A stretch of 64,000 nucleotides of DNA, from positions 2,790,001 to 2,854,000 of the forward strand of contig NC_018215.1 of the NCBI RefSeq assembly GCF_000219625.1, in the 5' to 3' direction. The translations under genes and the position numbers were made by a program. The notes under the pieces are model-generated. The model had not been told where the DNA came from. It did no database searches and was given only the letters and a program-made list of their open reading frames with translations. This document shows, one piece after another, positions 44,266 through 54,690 of the stretch (position 1 is the first letter of the stretch; each line of letters begins with the position of its first letter). Source of the stretch: Zymoseptoria tritici IPO323. Its lineage: Eukaryota; Ascomycota; Dothideomycetes; Mycosphaerellales; Mycosphaerellaceae.

Positions 44266-44715
44266 ATGGCTAGAGGTTTGTTGGGGGCGTGGTGTGTGAA
44301 TTCTGATGCTTACTGACTTGTTCCAGACTGGGTGAGCTTATGAAAGGATCGTATTGGAGGGTTTGCACGATTGATGAAGGTATGGTCGAGCTCGATTGCA
44401 AGCAGCCTTTAGCTTCTTACCGACGATAATTGCAGACACATGAATGGAAATGCCAGATTTTGGAATTGGAAACAGACGAACGGCGGACCAGGGAGTTCAC
44501 GCTGGCGCATTACCGACACAGCTCACTCATGCGTGCACATACTTGGACAGCCAAACATCATGCGCGCCGTGATTGGACGGCGTGGGACTTGGAGCAGAAC
44601 AAAGCTGCTGTGTATGTCGAAATGTCCATCAAGGTTGCGAGCTCATCCTACACTACATATCCGGCGCACTACTTGTCCAACCTTCTCTTCTTCGTTTCAT
44701 TCCTTGCTGCGTTCC
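44266..44715. other. Convergent intergenic region, no supported gene
   Basis: This lies between the stops of cdc26 (plus) and the GFA-domain gene (minus). Two overlapping plus-strand frames end here but have no motif and overlap the minus-strand gene. Confidence 0.4.
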
Positions 44716-45287
44716 TCACATTCTCTTCTTCTCCGGCCCAGCCCACTTGATCTCATACGTCTCAATACCTTCGTGTCCACCTTGCCAATCATGCTTGTGG
44801 AGTCCAAATCCTTCCGCCTCGGGCTGCGGGATGCGTGGGAAGATACCCATCTTCAGGATGACTTTACCGGGATACAGTTTCGTCACGGAGCGAATGGGAC
44901 TATACAAGAGCCGTGTTAGCACCCCTTGCTCATTGACATCCCAAGACCACCTTCTCAATCCACAACCACATACTTCCCGTCCGTCGAGCAAAAGCTTCGA
45001 AAAACCGACCCTCCACTCAACGTAGCCTTGTCCTCATACGTCTTCAGTGTGCCATCTCGATCCTCAATCTTGACTTTCTCCTCCTCAATCATTAAGTTGG
45101 AAGCAACGTAGGATCCGGCGACTTTGCGGCAGTTGGCGCAGTGGCAGAGGTGGCCGCGTTTCTTGGTGAAGAGCTCCGAGTCGGTGATGGTGACGGTTAT
45201 GCTGCCGCAGAGACAGGTGCCCGTGAGGTGGGTGGAGAATTTGGAGGGGTCGTGGGAGTTGGGGTTGCCGGTTGGTTCGGAGGGCAT
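44716..45287 (-). CDS. GFA (CENP-V/glutathione-dependent formaldehyde-activating) domain protein
   Basis: Two exons on the minus strand, 45287-44974 and 44899-44716, give 165 residues. The 74-base intron has a GTATGT donor, a GTGCTAACAC branch site and a TATAG acceptor. The start MPSEPTGN lies in CCCACCATGCC; an open frame runs further upstream but has no family-like sequence. Zinc-binding signatures are TGTCLCGSITV and GHLCHCANCRKVAGS. The last pair usually reads FCSxCG, but here reads FCSTDGNP, so one zinc ligand is aspartate. A beta-rich core follows, ending HEGIETYEIKWAG. Most members have unproved substrates; the formaldehyde-activating label comes from a few bacterial relatives. Confidence 0.85.
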
Positions 45288-45860
45288 GGTGGGCGGAGGT
45301 ATCGAGGGGAGTGGGTGGGTTCGAGGTGGGTTCGAGGTGGTCGATGGAAGATAAGCGGTGGTTGAGAGAAAGTCTGTCGACAAGATCAATGGTATAAGCA
45401 GTACAGCGAAGTCGCTGGTTTGACGTAATGAGGAGACTTGGTAATGCCGATGCCCTCTCCAACCTACCTCCATCCGAAGAGGAGCTGGACCAACGAGCTC
45501 CGTCAGCTTCTGTCTTAGCCGCTCAGGCGAGTGAATGTCAAGCAGCGACGCAGGAGCATAGTTCCGACCGCGACAAGGAGGCTGCCATGCGGGCAAGAAG
45601 CAGTCTGAGAGCTCATATCGTTCTCCTCCGACCGTCGCCTCGATCATGCACAGATGCGAGTGTGAAGATGATGACAGAAGACAGACCTCGAACGTAATGT
45701 GGGGTTCGATGTCCGGATAAATAGACTTTCCCGGTCGCGCCAAGATAATCGCGTCAACACCGCGTCTCCCAGCCCGAATGGCCGACCGTGCGCTTCCACT
45801 TCACTTGCCTCGCCACATCCAGACCTCAACACACCCACGTGATGCGCCCATCTCGCTGCA

Positions 45861-48800
45861 ATGCTTGACAGCGATGACTTCGGGATCGACGACGATGACA
45901 CCGAGTTCCTCGACGCTGCCACACAGATAGCAGCATCTCAACATGGCGGCTTCGACCTCTCCCCGAGACCTGCCAAGAGGCAACGATTGACGCCTTCACC
46001 AGAGGACGAGATCAAGGACGATGAATTTCCCGCGAGCTATGCCGGGCCTGGAGGCTTCACTCAAGTTTCCAACATGGACTTCACACAAGCCGAGCAGGAT
46101 GAGAATGTGGACCCGGACATCGATGAGGAAGGATACTACTTCCCGGGAGAGCTCGCGCGGGATCCGAATGCTGCGAAGCAATCCAAGTACAAGATTCATG
46201 TTCCTACCAAAGGCGGCAAGTTTCCCGACATGGTCTTCACTCAAACGCAACATGGATTGGACGAGGATCCCACGAAGTTCAGAGGAGCGATTTGGAAGAG
46301 ACCTCCAAAACCGCCGGTCCCTGCTTTTGGCATGCAGAACAATGCAGCTGCGAACATTCGACCGAATGGGAATGGTGTTGCTGCTGGAGCGGCAATGAGA
46401 GGCATAGGAAGCTATTTCAAGTCCGCCCGTGCAGCACCTCCCGTCGAAGAAGATGATGCCGCCCTCGCTGCTCGTCTTCAGGCAGAAGAGAATGGTTTGG
46501 GTCTCCCTGCTGCGAATCCACGGCAGAACTTTACCTCCCAGAACAATTTCCAGGAGTACGACATGACGCAGGAGCTGGCTGATCTGCCTTCCGATGCTTT
46601 CTCGTCCTCATCCCCGGAGAAGTCGCCAGCAAAAGGCGTCATCGAGCTTTCGTCTCAGCTGGAATCTGGAGCAGGGCCTCCGCAGCGACTTCGAGGTCCA
46701 CAAACCGGTCTGAAGCAGCTCACAATTTTCGGTCAACCTGCAACGCAAGGCATCACTGCTTCACAAGCCGCGAAGAAGAGACATGCCTGGCCTCTGGCGA
46801 ACAAGGAGGAGCCACCTACACATCACAAGCTTGACGACAAGGAGATGAAATCTTGGGTGTATCCCACGAATCTCGGCACAATCCGCGACTATCAATACAA
46901 CATTGTCTCCCGCAGCTTGTTCCACAATACACTGGTCGCCCTTCCAACTGGACTGGGGAAGACCTTCATCGCCGCAACGGTCATGCTGAATTACTATCGC
47001 TGGACAACCTCCGCGCAGATTGTGTTCATGGCTCCGACGAAGCCTCTCATCGCTCAGCAGCTGGACGCATGTTATGGTATTGTGGGCATACCACGCCGCG
47101 ACACCGTGTTGATGACAGGTGAGACGACACCCGGTCGCCGTGCTGAAGAATGGCTGGAGAAGCGAGTGTTCTTCATGACTCCGCAAACAGTGATCAACGA
47201 TTTGAAGACTGGCATTTGCGATCCGAAGAGAGTCGTTTTGCTGGTCGTGGATGAAGCGCACAAGGCTACTGGTGGGTATGCCTACACCGAGGTCATCGCA
47301 TTCATGCGTCGCTTCAACAATAGCTTCCGAGTACTGGCTCTAACGGCCACACCTGGATCTACCGTCGAGGCCGTGCAGGCTGTCATTGACAATCTTGGAA
47401 TCGCGAGAGTGGAGCTGCGCACCGAGCAGTCAATCGACATTCGCCAGTACACCCACGAGAAGCACACCGAGACTGAGGTCTTCGACTACAGCGAGGAGCA
47501 ACGCCGAATTATGGACCTGTTCTCACAAGCGGTCAAGCCGTCTTTGGAGAAGCTGTGCAGCAATGGCGCATACTGGTCGAGGGATCCCATGGCCATTTCA
47601 GCATATGGTTTGACGCAGTCACGACAGAAATGGGCGAGCTCTGAAGCGGGACGCAAGGCACCAATGCCAGTCAAGGGAATGCTCAATGCCATCTTCAATG
47701 TGCTCTCCCGACTTGCGCACAATGTCGGATTGCTCAAATTTCATGGTGTCGTGCCTTTCTACACCGGCGTTCTGAGCTTCGAGAAAGAGGTCACCAGCGG
47801 TCTGACCAAAAGCAAGACTGCTGCAGCCATCGCAAACAGCGAGCCGTTCGTCAAGATGATGGGTACGATCCGGTCTTGGACTAACAACCCCGACTTTATT
47901 GGCCACCCGAAATTGGAATACCTGCGAGAGGTCGTCCTGAACCACTTCCTCGACGCAGGAGAAGGTCGACAGGGAAGTGACGTACCACCCTCTGCCACGA
48001 GAGTGATGGTATTCGCAAGCTACCGAGACAGTACGGAGGACATTTGCCGAGTTCTTAAGCGTAATGAGCCAATGATTCGCCCGCATGTGTTCGTCGGTCA
48101 GGCTGCTTCCAAGGGATCGGAAGGTATGGATCAGAAGCGGCAGAATGCTGTTATCCAAGACTTCAAAAGTGGGAAGTATAACTGTCTGGTTGCGACCTCG
48201 ATTGGCGAGGAGGGTCTGGACATTGGCACGGTCGACTTGATCGTCTGCTACGATGCGTCGTCATCGCCGATTCGAATGCTGCAACGTATTGGGCGCACGG
48301 GTCGAAAGCGTGTTGGCCAGGTCCGCCTATTGCTGATGAAGGACAAAGAGGAGAAGGACTACGCAAAAGCCCAGGACAACTACGCTTACATCCAGAAGAC
48401 GATTGCAGACGACAGCAAGTATGCTTACCGTGATGATCAGAGTCCTCGAATCTTGCCCAGGGAAGTCAAGCCCATCGCCGACAAGCGACCTGTGGACATT
48501 CCACCCGAGAACAGCCAGCCGATCGACTTGAACGAGAGAGCTCGAAAAGGCAGAGGCAAGGCACCAAAGAGACCTCCGAAGAAGTTTCATATGCCCGACA
48601 ACGTGCGAACCGGCTTCGTCAAGGCTTCCCGCATTGGATCCGATGATGACAGCGCTGAGCATGCACCTGTGGCTCAAAAGAAGGCAGCCGCGAAGAAGAA
48701 ACCAGCTCCCGCTAAACGACGCCAACCTTCACCTACGCCTGAGCCCGAGATTGCTGCACTGCCTTACCTCGCTGATGTCGTGTTGACCGACGCACAGCAG

Positions 48801-49838
48801 CAGGAACTGGAGACTGCTTATGCTCGGACTGCTGACGATGGTGAAGATGCTTTGATCCAGCCTATCGATGCCGCAAGCTATCCTGCTGCTAAACTTGTCG
48901 AACTCGGGCCGACGAAGCACATCCGTCACGGTCGCATGGCTGAGTTGGTGCAAAAGACCATGCGAGCCATTTGTGATGTCGATAATGACACGATCCAGCG
49001 GCTGGAAGAGAATCTGCATTTGAGCGACCTGGAGGATGCTGGACCAGCCCGCTCGCGACTTGTGAAGCCGCGTGCAGAGCCGGCGAGGACGACGTCCGCG
49101 GACTCTGCCACAGCTGCGAAAAAATCAGCTCTGGCAAGCAAGCCCAGAAGTCGACCAAAGAAAGCTTCCGCAATCGACTTGGAAGAGTCTGACGCCGACG
49201 ACCTCGCAACCACATCTCGTCTCGCCAGACCCGCTGCAAAATCGAAGGCCACCGCTCTACCTGCCCAGAAAGTCGCATCACCGCCGCCAGAAGACTCCGA
49301 GCCCGAGGAACCCACTCTGCCAGTCCCATTCTCACGCCTCCCACCACCAAGACCAACACCCGTCAAACGCAAACGTGCTGCGCCGAAGAAGTCCAAAGCC
49401 GCAGCCGCCAAACCTGCCAAGCCTCGACGCAATCAGCCCTCCTACGGAAGCGGTGCCGAAGAAGGCGCATCCTCCAGTCCGATTCCTTCGCCGACTCAAC
49501 GTGGTGCATTCGAGGAGTTGGGATCGGAAGACACAAGTGGTGCTGAAGAAGAGGAAGAGGAGGAGATGGATAGTGAAATGGCGGCTTGGATTGCTCCGAG
49601 CGATGAGGTGGTTGAGGCGCAGAGTTCGAGTCAGGTTGAGGAGGTTGGTGGGAGGAGAGGGGGGAGGTTGAAGAAGAAGGGTAAGGGGATGGCGTTGGAG
49701 GATTTGATGGAGGAGAGTGAGCGGGAGGAGGAGGATGTTGTGGAGGTGGGAGGCGATGAGGAGGAAGGTGTCGGTGGAGCTGCGGTGCAGAAGGGGAGAC
49801 GGAGGAGGGTTGTGGAGGATAGTGATAGTGAGGAGTGA
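45861..49838 (+). CDS. mph1: FANCM-family ATP-dependent DNA helicase Mph1
   Basis: A single exon of 1,325 residues from MLDSDDFGIDDDD. An acidic, disordered N-terminus of about 330 residues leads to the helicase core. Motif I (Walker A) is ALPTGLGKTF, near residue 363. Motif II is VVDEAHKATGG, near 463. Motif III is LTATPGS. The FANCM-type helical insert follows (EQRRIMDLFSQAVKPSLEKL). The C-terminal helicase lobe shows VATSIGEEGLDIGTVDLIVCYD and motif VI MLQRIGRTGRKR, near 808. The C-terminal 450 residues are Lys/Pro/Glu-rich and contain no nuclease domain, as expected for fungal Mph1 and unlike archaeal Hef. It remodels stalled forks and dissolves D-loops in the nucleus. Confidence 0.96.
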   Translation: MLDSDDFGIDDDDTEFLDAATQIAASQHGGFDLSPRPAKRQRLTPSPEDEIKDDEFPASYAGPGGFTQVSNMDFTQAEQDENVDPDIDEEGYYFPGELARDPNAAKQSKYKIHVPTKGGKFPDMVFTQTQHGLDEDPTKFRGAIWKRPPKPPVPAFGMQNNAAANIRPNGNGVAAGAAMRGIGSYFKSARAAPPVEEDDAALAARLQAEENGLGLPAANPRQNFTSQNNFQEYDMTQELADLPSDAFSSSSPEKSPAKGVIELSSQLESGAGPPQRLRGPQTGLKQLTIFGQPATQGITASQAAKKRHAWPLANKEEPPTHHKLDDKEMKSWVYPTNLGTIRDYQYNIVSRSLFHNTLVALPTGLGKTFIAATVMLNYYRWTTSAQIVFMAPTKPLIAQQLDACYGIVGIPRRDTVLMTGETTPGRRAEEWLEKRVFFMTPQTVINDLKTGICDPKRVVLLVVDEAHKATGGYAYTEVIAFMRRFNNSFRVLALTATPGSTVEAVQAVIDNLGIARVELRTEQSIDIRQYTHEKHTETEVFDYSEEQRRIMDLFSQAVKPSLEKLCSNGAYWSRDPMAISAYGLTQSRQKWASSEAGRKAPMPVKGMLNAIFNVLSRLAHNVGLLKFHGVVPFYTGVLSFEKEVTSGLTKSKTAAAIANSEPFVKMMGTIRSWTNNPDFIGHPKLEYLREVVLNHFLDAGEGRQGSDVPPSATRVMVFASYRDSTEDICRVLKRNEPMIRPHVFVGQAASKGSEGMDQKRQNAVIQDFKSGKYNCLVATSIGEEGLDIGTVDLIVCYDASSSPIRMLQRIGRTGRKRVGQVRLLLMKDKEEKDYAKAQDNYAYIQKTIADDSKYAYRDDQSPRILPREVKPIADKRPVDIPPENSQPIDLNERARKGRGKAPKRPPKKFHMPDNVRTGFVKASRIGSDDDSAEHAPVAQKKAAAKKKPAPAKRRQPSPTPEPEIAALPYLADVVLTDAQQQELETAYARTADDGEDALIQPIDAASYPAAKLVELGPTKHIRHGRMAELVQKTMRAICDVDNDTIQRLEENLHLSDLEDAGPARSRLVKPRAEPARTTSADSATAAKKSALASKPRSRPKKASAIDLEESDADDLATTSRLARPAAKSKATALPAQKVASPPPEDSEPEEPTLPVPFSRLPPPRPTPVKRKRAAPKKSKAAAAKPAKPRRNQPSYGSGAEEGASSSPIPSPTQRGAFEELGSEDTSGAEEEEEEEMDSEMAAWIAPSDEVVEAQSSSQVEEVGGRRGGRLKKKGKGMALEDLMEESEREEEDVVEVGGDEEEGVGGAAVQKGRRRRVVEDSDSEE

Positions 49839-50198
49839 GGAGGGAGTGAGGGGCTTGTGGGGTTGATGGTATGACGGGTATGAGTAGATCAATTGACGAC
49901 TTCTGCTATGTCTTGGCTTGGATGCCTGTAATGGTCGATTTTTGATGTTCTCCGAATACATTCTGTTCCATCCATCTAACGTTACAGTACTCGCGAGCTG
50001 TGTTCATAAGATCAAGAAGTGAAGTCGTCGGGGAGAAGTCCAAGTGATCGACCCTTTCAACTGCGGACGGGAAGATGCGCCACATCCCGCCGCCAGCTCT
50101 TGCTCGGCGTTTGGGCCTCGAACTTCACCATTGAAGCGACCATCAACAACCCCTCCACCAAGCAACAACACCTCTCCACCAACACACACACACACAAA

Positions 50199-51090
50199 AT
50201 GTCAGACCCGTTCGACGCAGCACTGTACACTCCTTCACCCTCTCCCTCTCCACTCCTTCACCCAACTGACCCCACTCCCTCCCAGCGACCTCCTCCGCCG
50301 CCTCCCCCCCTCCTCCACAGCCACCAACCTCGCCGGCATCATCTCCCTCCAACCCTCCCTCGAAGAAGACCTCCTCTCCTCCGTCGACGTCTCCCTCACC
50401 GCCCGCCGCTGTCCCAAATCCGGCCGCGACTACCTCTGCTGCGACTACAACCGCGACGGCGCATCTTACCGCTCGCCTTGGAGCAATGAATTCGACCCGA
50501 AGCCGGAGGATCCCGAGGAAGTGGGCGAGTTGATTCCCAGCGGGAGGGTCAGGAGGATGGAAGAGCAGTTGAATATGGGTGTGGATGTATATCGGGAATT
50601 GTATTATGAGGGCGGGGTTAGTAGTGCGTATCTTTGGGCGTTGGATGAGGGGTTCGCGGGGGTGGTGTTGTTTAAGAAAGAGACGACAGCGGGCAAGGAA
50701 GGCGGGTGGGACAGCATTCACGTTCTGGAAGTCAGCGAAGCAGCCACGAAGCGTTCGGCGCACTATAAACTCACGAGCACGGTCATTTTGGATCTGGGAC
50801 TGCAGTCGAAGGAGGTGGATAGTTTGGAGTTGGCGGGGAATTTGACGCGGCAGACGCAGCAGGACTTGCCGCTTAATGGACTGAGGGATGCGGAAATTGA
50901 GGGGTGTCATGTGGTGAATATTGGGAGGATGGTGGAGGATATGGAGACGAGGATGAGGAATTTGCTGCAGGAGGTGTATTTTGGGAAGGCGAGGGATGTG
51001 GTGGGGGATTTGAGGAGTATTCAGATGTTGAGTGAGGTGGGGAAGGATCGGGCGGCGCATAAGGAGGTGATTGGGAAGATGAATCGATAA
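50199..51090 (+). CDS. cap2: F-actin-capping protein subunit beta
   Basis: Two exons, 50199-50224 (MSDPFDAA plus two bases) and 50286-51090, give 276 residues. The 61-base intron has a GTACAC donor, a CAACTGACC branch and a CCCAG acceptor. Splicing restores FDAALDLLRRLPP, the conserved N-terminus of the beta subunit. Other marks are DYLCCDYNRDGASYRSPWSN, VYRELYYEGGVSSAYLWALD, GFAGVVLFKK, SAHYKLTSTVILDL and the C-terminal HVVNIGRMVEDMETRMRNLL. The last helix, the tentacle that touches actin, ends KEVIGKMNR. As a heterodimer with Cap1 it caps barbed ends of actin filaments in patches. The coding strand turns from C-rich to G-rich after about codon 100. Confidence 0.94.
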
Positions 51091-51115
51091 CTGGGGAGAT
51101 CTGGAAATGAGAAGT

Positions 51116-51166
51116 TCTGCGATCAGGATAAGTCTGCGATCAGGATAAGTCTGCGATCAGGAGGAG
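51116..51166. repeat. Tandem repeat, 17-bp unit, three copies
   Basis: The unit TCTGCGATCAGGATAAG occurs at 51116-51132 and 51133-51149 and again, truncated and changed, at 51150-51166. It lies in the 3' flank of the capping-protein gene, so it may be transcribed. Confidence 0.85.
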
Positions 51167-51408
51167 TCTAGTAGGGGAGGAGGAGGGCTGTGGTCAGGCG
51201 TAGTTCAGGCGGAGTCTGCGACAAGGAGGGCGAGGAGTATGAACTGATTCGTACAGATACAGAAGACTAAAGAATTATGATCTCAGCACCGCACTCGTAC
51301 TCTCTTCTCTTTTGCGCTCATTCACCGGAACCGCTATCTCCGAATCAGCACTTCTCCAGGATCAACATTCTCGACAGGACCACCATCGCTGTCATCCATA
51401 TCCCCACT

Positions 51409-52692
51409 TCATTCGTCTCCGCCTTGACCCGCAGGATGCTCCAGCGGGAAGAGCGGCATTCCTCTCTCCCAAAGTCGCTGCACCCTCGTCGACTGCGACT
51501 GCCCATGGCTCCACTGTCCCAGCTGTCGATTCCAGAGCTCCATGCTCTCACGCTCCGCCGAAGTCGTCTCACTCACATCTCCACCATCTCGATACTTGGC
51601 ACACTGCCAAAGCTGACGCTCCCTAGTGTCGTCGCAAAAAATCGCCCGCCGGCCATCGGCCATGAACCACTCGTACACCACCATCAAGCGGACGTTGGGA
51701 ATGTAGTGGCGAGCCCAGTAGAAGTAGTCCCAGATCAAGTCTCTTGCTTCGATCCATCGGTTGTTTCGATCCTCGTGCTCGTTGTCGCGAATATCTCCGA
51801 TGAGCCCCCATACGATCCAGACCCTGCGAGGTGTCATGTGTGGACGTCGGCGTTGCTGCTCTAGAAACTCCGCGCCGATCGCTCTCAGGCGCTTTGCGAG
51901 GACGAAGTTGTTGTTGGGAGGGAATGGGAAGACGGGCGCCCATATTACGAAGCGGAGGTTTCTGTAGTAGTCCTCGGCGCATTCTTGGTAGAGTTGGCTG
52001 CAAGTTTGGATCCAGGACGAACATGGAGAAGTGTGCTTGGTCTTTGGAAGTCTGAGGTCGACGGTGATGTCCTGTGCGAGGATTCGATCATGGATCTTCT
52101 GACGGAGTTCGAGGGGAAGGTCGAGGAGATGACAATTGGGCTGTGCAATCACGGCTCTTGTGAGCAGTGGATGGTCCGGCGGGAACTCGTGCGGAATAGG
52201 TGGAATGGTTGGACGGGGATGGTTCGGCTTGGGGGGAATCCGGTAGTACTCCGACGAGTCGATGCCGGTGAGTGCGTCATGACAGGAATCGCAACTCCGA
52301 GAGGCTTCTGGCATGAGATTGTTGAGTGGATGAGATGACCTGGTGTTCTGAGGGAGAGGTTGCTGAGGCGATTCATTCATCACTGGCATGGGCTTGTCTT
52401 TCTTCGAGCGTACGGGAATGGATGATCTGAAGGAAGTCGAAGGAGTGGGTTCATTATGCGGCACGTCGCCAGGAGACCGAGTTGAGGCGCATGGGGACAA
52501 TGCATCCGGCCGACGCGGCGATGGTGGCTTGCTCGACGGACCTGGTTTGGTTCTGGTCCCTGATGAACGCGGCGGACGGAGAGGATGCGAACGGGGCATG
52601 TCCAGGGCATGTCGTAGACTTGAGGAGACCGATTGAAGCCAACCTGGTATCCTGCTCTTTGGTTCGCCGCTTGGCGCTGGTCTGTTGTCCAT
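51409..52692 (-). CDS. F-box-like protein with 'LLDLPLELRQKIHDRIL' motif
   Basis: A single exon of 427 residues. The first 190 residues are Pro/Ser/Arg-rich and probably disordered, with a CDSCHDAL pair. The F-box-like helix pair LLDLPLELRQKIHDRILAQD lies near residues 192-210, followed by SSWIQTCSQLYQECAEDYYRNLRFVIW, the family's companion motif. A Trp-rich C-terminal region follows (VWIVWGLIGDIRDNE, LIWDYFYWARHYIPN). It is the longest of four such proteins in this window. No membrane segment. Function unknown. Confidence 0.8.
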   Translation of the reverse strand: MDNRPAPSGEPKSRIPGWLQSVSSSLRHALDMPRSHPLRPPRSSGTRTKPGPSSKPPSPRRPDALSPCASTRSPGDVPHNEPTPSTSFRSSIPVRSKKDKPMPVMNESPQQPLPQNTRSSHPLNNLMPEASRSCDSCHDALTGIDSSEYYRIPPKPNHPRPTIPPIPHEFPPDHPLLTRAVIAQPNCHLLDLPLELRQKIHDRILAQDITVDLRLPKTKHTSPCSSWIQTCSQLYQECAEDYYRNLRFVIWAPVFPFPPNNNFVLAKRLRAIGAEFLEQQRRRPHMTPRRVWIVWGLIGDIRDNEHEDRNNRWIEARDLIWDYFYWARHYIPNVRLMVVYEWFMADGRRAIFCDDTRERQLWQCAKYRDGGDVSETTSAERESMELWNRQLGQWSHGQSQSTRVQRLWERGMPLFPLEHPAGQGGDE

Positions 52693-53790
52693 TGCTTTTC
52701 GACGGAATCGTCTCTGGCGCAGGCGATGTTGGACAAGAGCAGAATTGATGATGGTTCGTTAGGCAATGGATGACTTTGGCTCCGTTGATTTGCGAGCTTG
52801 AGCAGATAAACACGTATGTTCGATTGCTAGGACACAAACCTTCACGCGTTCGAAAAGCGATGAAATACCGCGAATGCGCTGGAGCGAGAGAGCGGGGAAG
52901 CAAATATCGAGCAAACGGTCGACGGTAATCGACGTGCTTTCATTGTGGATGTCAAAAGAAGCAACGCTTTTGAAGCAAGTGGAAGGCGGTGTACGGACGG
53001 CTATGTTATTGGACCTTGAAAGTCGTCGCAACCAAGCACTCTCGTTGCCGGGGACATGTTTCCCAGACACGATACACGATCCGCAACCGTGTACACGGCA
53101 GCCGCAACCTACGTGAGGGCACCCGCTGTCTCGGGTCTTAGGCTCGCTAAAGCTTCACCTTCGAACACGCCGTTCACTTTGTTGTAGGTTAGAAAACTCA
53201 TTTACGTTCACGACGCCGTCGAACTTCGCTAAAGCTCGTTCTTGTGGCGCCGTTCTCTCTGTCGGAAATTCTTCTGCGTACTTTTCGGATCGCAGTCGCC
53301 ATGTTATTCAGAATCGGACCCAGGTTCCCAGTCCGGCCCATACCACTCTTCCATTCCATGTGGCCAAAATTCAAGAATCCACGGCCGTCTTTGTGTCGAG
53401 GGTCGACGAGGGCCATGCCACTGCTTATTTCAGCGTGCCATGCTCATATCATCCTGGGTGGCTGGCACAGAGACTCGACCATGTTGAAATACGGTGGCTG
53501 GCAATGGCTGGCTAGCTCCAAATGGTGTATATTAGGAAATCTCTCTCCTTGTTGGTAGTTAGTTCTTCAATTAATCACTTGACAAGATATCCTTTCATCA
53601 GACCACCGTCCAAGTGCGCAGTTGACCATCCCCGAGACTGTTCCATATCGCTGTAGAAGTACGCGACGCTGTGATCAACGACTCTTAATGAACGAGGCTG
53701 GAAACAAGGCATCGCCTCCGGGCACTACACCTGCCTTATTCGGGACATGGAGCGCCCGCCGCTGTTGCATCTTCGAGGATGTACTGCAAC

Positions 53791-53826
53791 ACAGCAACTC
53801 GGAGCAACACAGCAACTCGGAGCTAG
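53791..53826. repeat. 18-bp direct duplication
   Basis: Two perfect adjacent copies of an 18-base unit containing CAGCAACTCGGAG. No associated gene. Confidence 0.7.
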
Positions 53827-54508
53827 ACCTAGGCATGCATTCGCCATGCCGTCTACGGCGCCTTTTCTCTGCGGTATGCCAACCGCACGAAAACTACATT
53901 GTTGAGATCACAATGCTTCCCAAGAGTCATGTCGTGCCATCATGGACCACTTGGGTGTTCCATCGATTTTTACGCTCTGCCATACCAAGCACGAGTGGAC
54001 ATTTGAACCCTAGGACGGACCCGGACGCAGCAAATCGATATCGAGAAGACATCCCCAGAGCATGGCTTCATCTTGTCTTTCACGACGATGTCCGACCACG
54101 CCGCAAAAGTTCTTGCAACGTTATCCTGCATTGATTGTGGGGTGATTGATGGATGGATTGACCGTCTTGCCACCTGTTCCCTCAAGGTGATCCTGATTTT
54201 GCCAAGACTGGGGTCCCCTGACATTACAACTTTTGAACGCATCGGAGTAGACACGACTTTGTAGTCTCAGGTGGTATATCTATGAGGATCAGTGGGCGCA
54301 ATGCCCGGTTCTCTTGGAGGGGAATGGCGTACGATGTGACATTGAGCGATGCTGGAGGGATTGTGACATCTGTTCCGCTGGGCGACGTTGTGCCGGTGGA
54401 CGATGTAACGGCAGGTGATGTTCTGCCGGGGCCGGACTGTGCGGAAGAATTGTTTTCTCCCGAGGAGACCCCGCGGTACGACGAGGCTGTGCTTGATTCG
54501 ATGCGTCA

Positions 54509-54512
54509 CACG
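54509..54512. repeat. Target site duplication, left copy (CACG)
   Basis: CACG directly precedes the 5' LTR and is repeated directly after the 3' LTR at 63874-63877. If the last LTR base is counted, a 5-base ACACG match is also possible. Confidence 0.75.
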
Positions 54513-54688
54513 TGTTCAAAAACACCAAAAAAACCTCGCTCAGGTTTACTTGAACCCTTGAAGCCTCAGGCACCGTTTCACTTGAAGGCCCGTTATTATC
54601 ATATAACTCGCTCGTTTCAGTTAGTCTATATAGCTTAAGGGCCTCCGCCCTTATAAATAAGTATCATTCTTTTTCCGCTTTTTAATCA
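54513..54688 (+). repeat. 5' LTR, 176 bp
   Basis: It starts TGTTCAAAAACACC and ends TTTTTAATCA. It is the same length as the 3' LTR with ten differences, nine of them TCA/TTA or TGA/TAA. The stretch CTATATAGC inside is a candidate TATA element for the element's own transcript. Confidence 0.95.
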
Positions 54689-54690
54689 TC

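Larger units (their letters stand above)
52693..54512. other. Gene-poor stretch before the retrotransposon
   Basis: No gene is supported. The plus frame 53622-54134 contains the tandem repeat below and no motif. Base composition is like the rest of the host DNA and shows none of the TTAA-rich mutation seen after 54513, so the change in character falls exactly at the element border. Confidence 0.45.

Noticed and set aside
45288..45743. N-terminal extension of the GFA-domain protein
   Set aside because: The open frame continues to 45743, but the extension has no family-like sequence and the ATG at 45287 has a strong context.
49332..49961. 209-residue minus-strand frame at the end of mph1
   Set aside because: Shadow of the low-complexity Lys/Glu tail of mph1 and its 3' flank.
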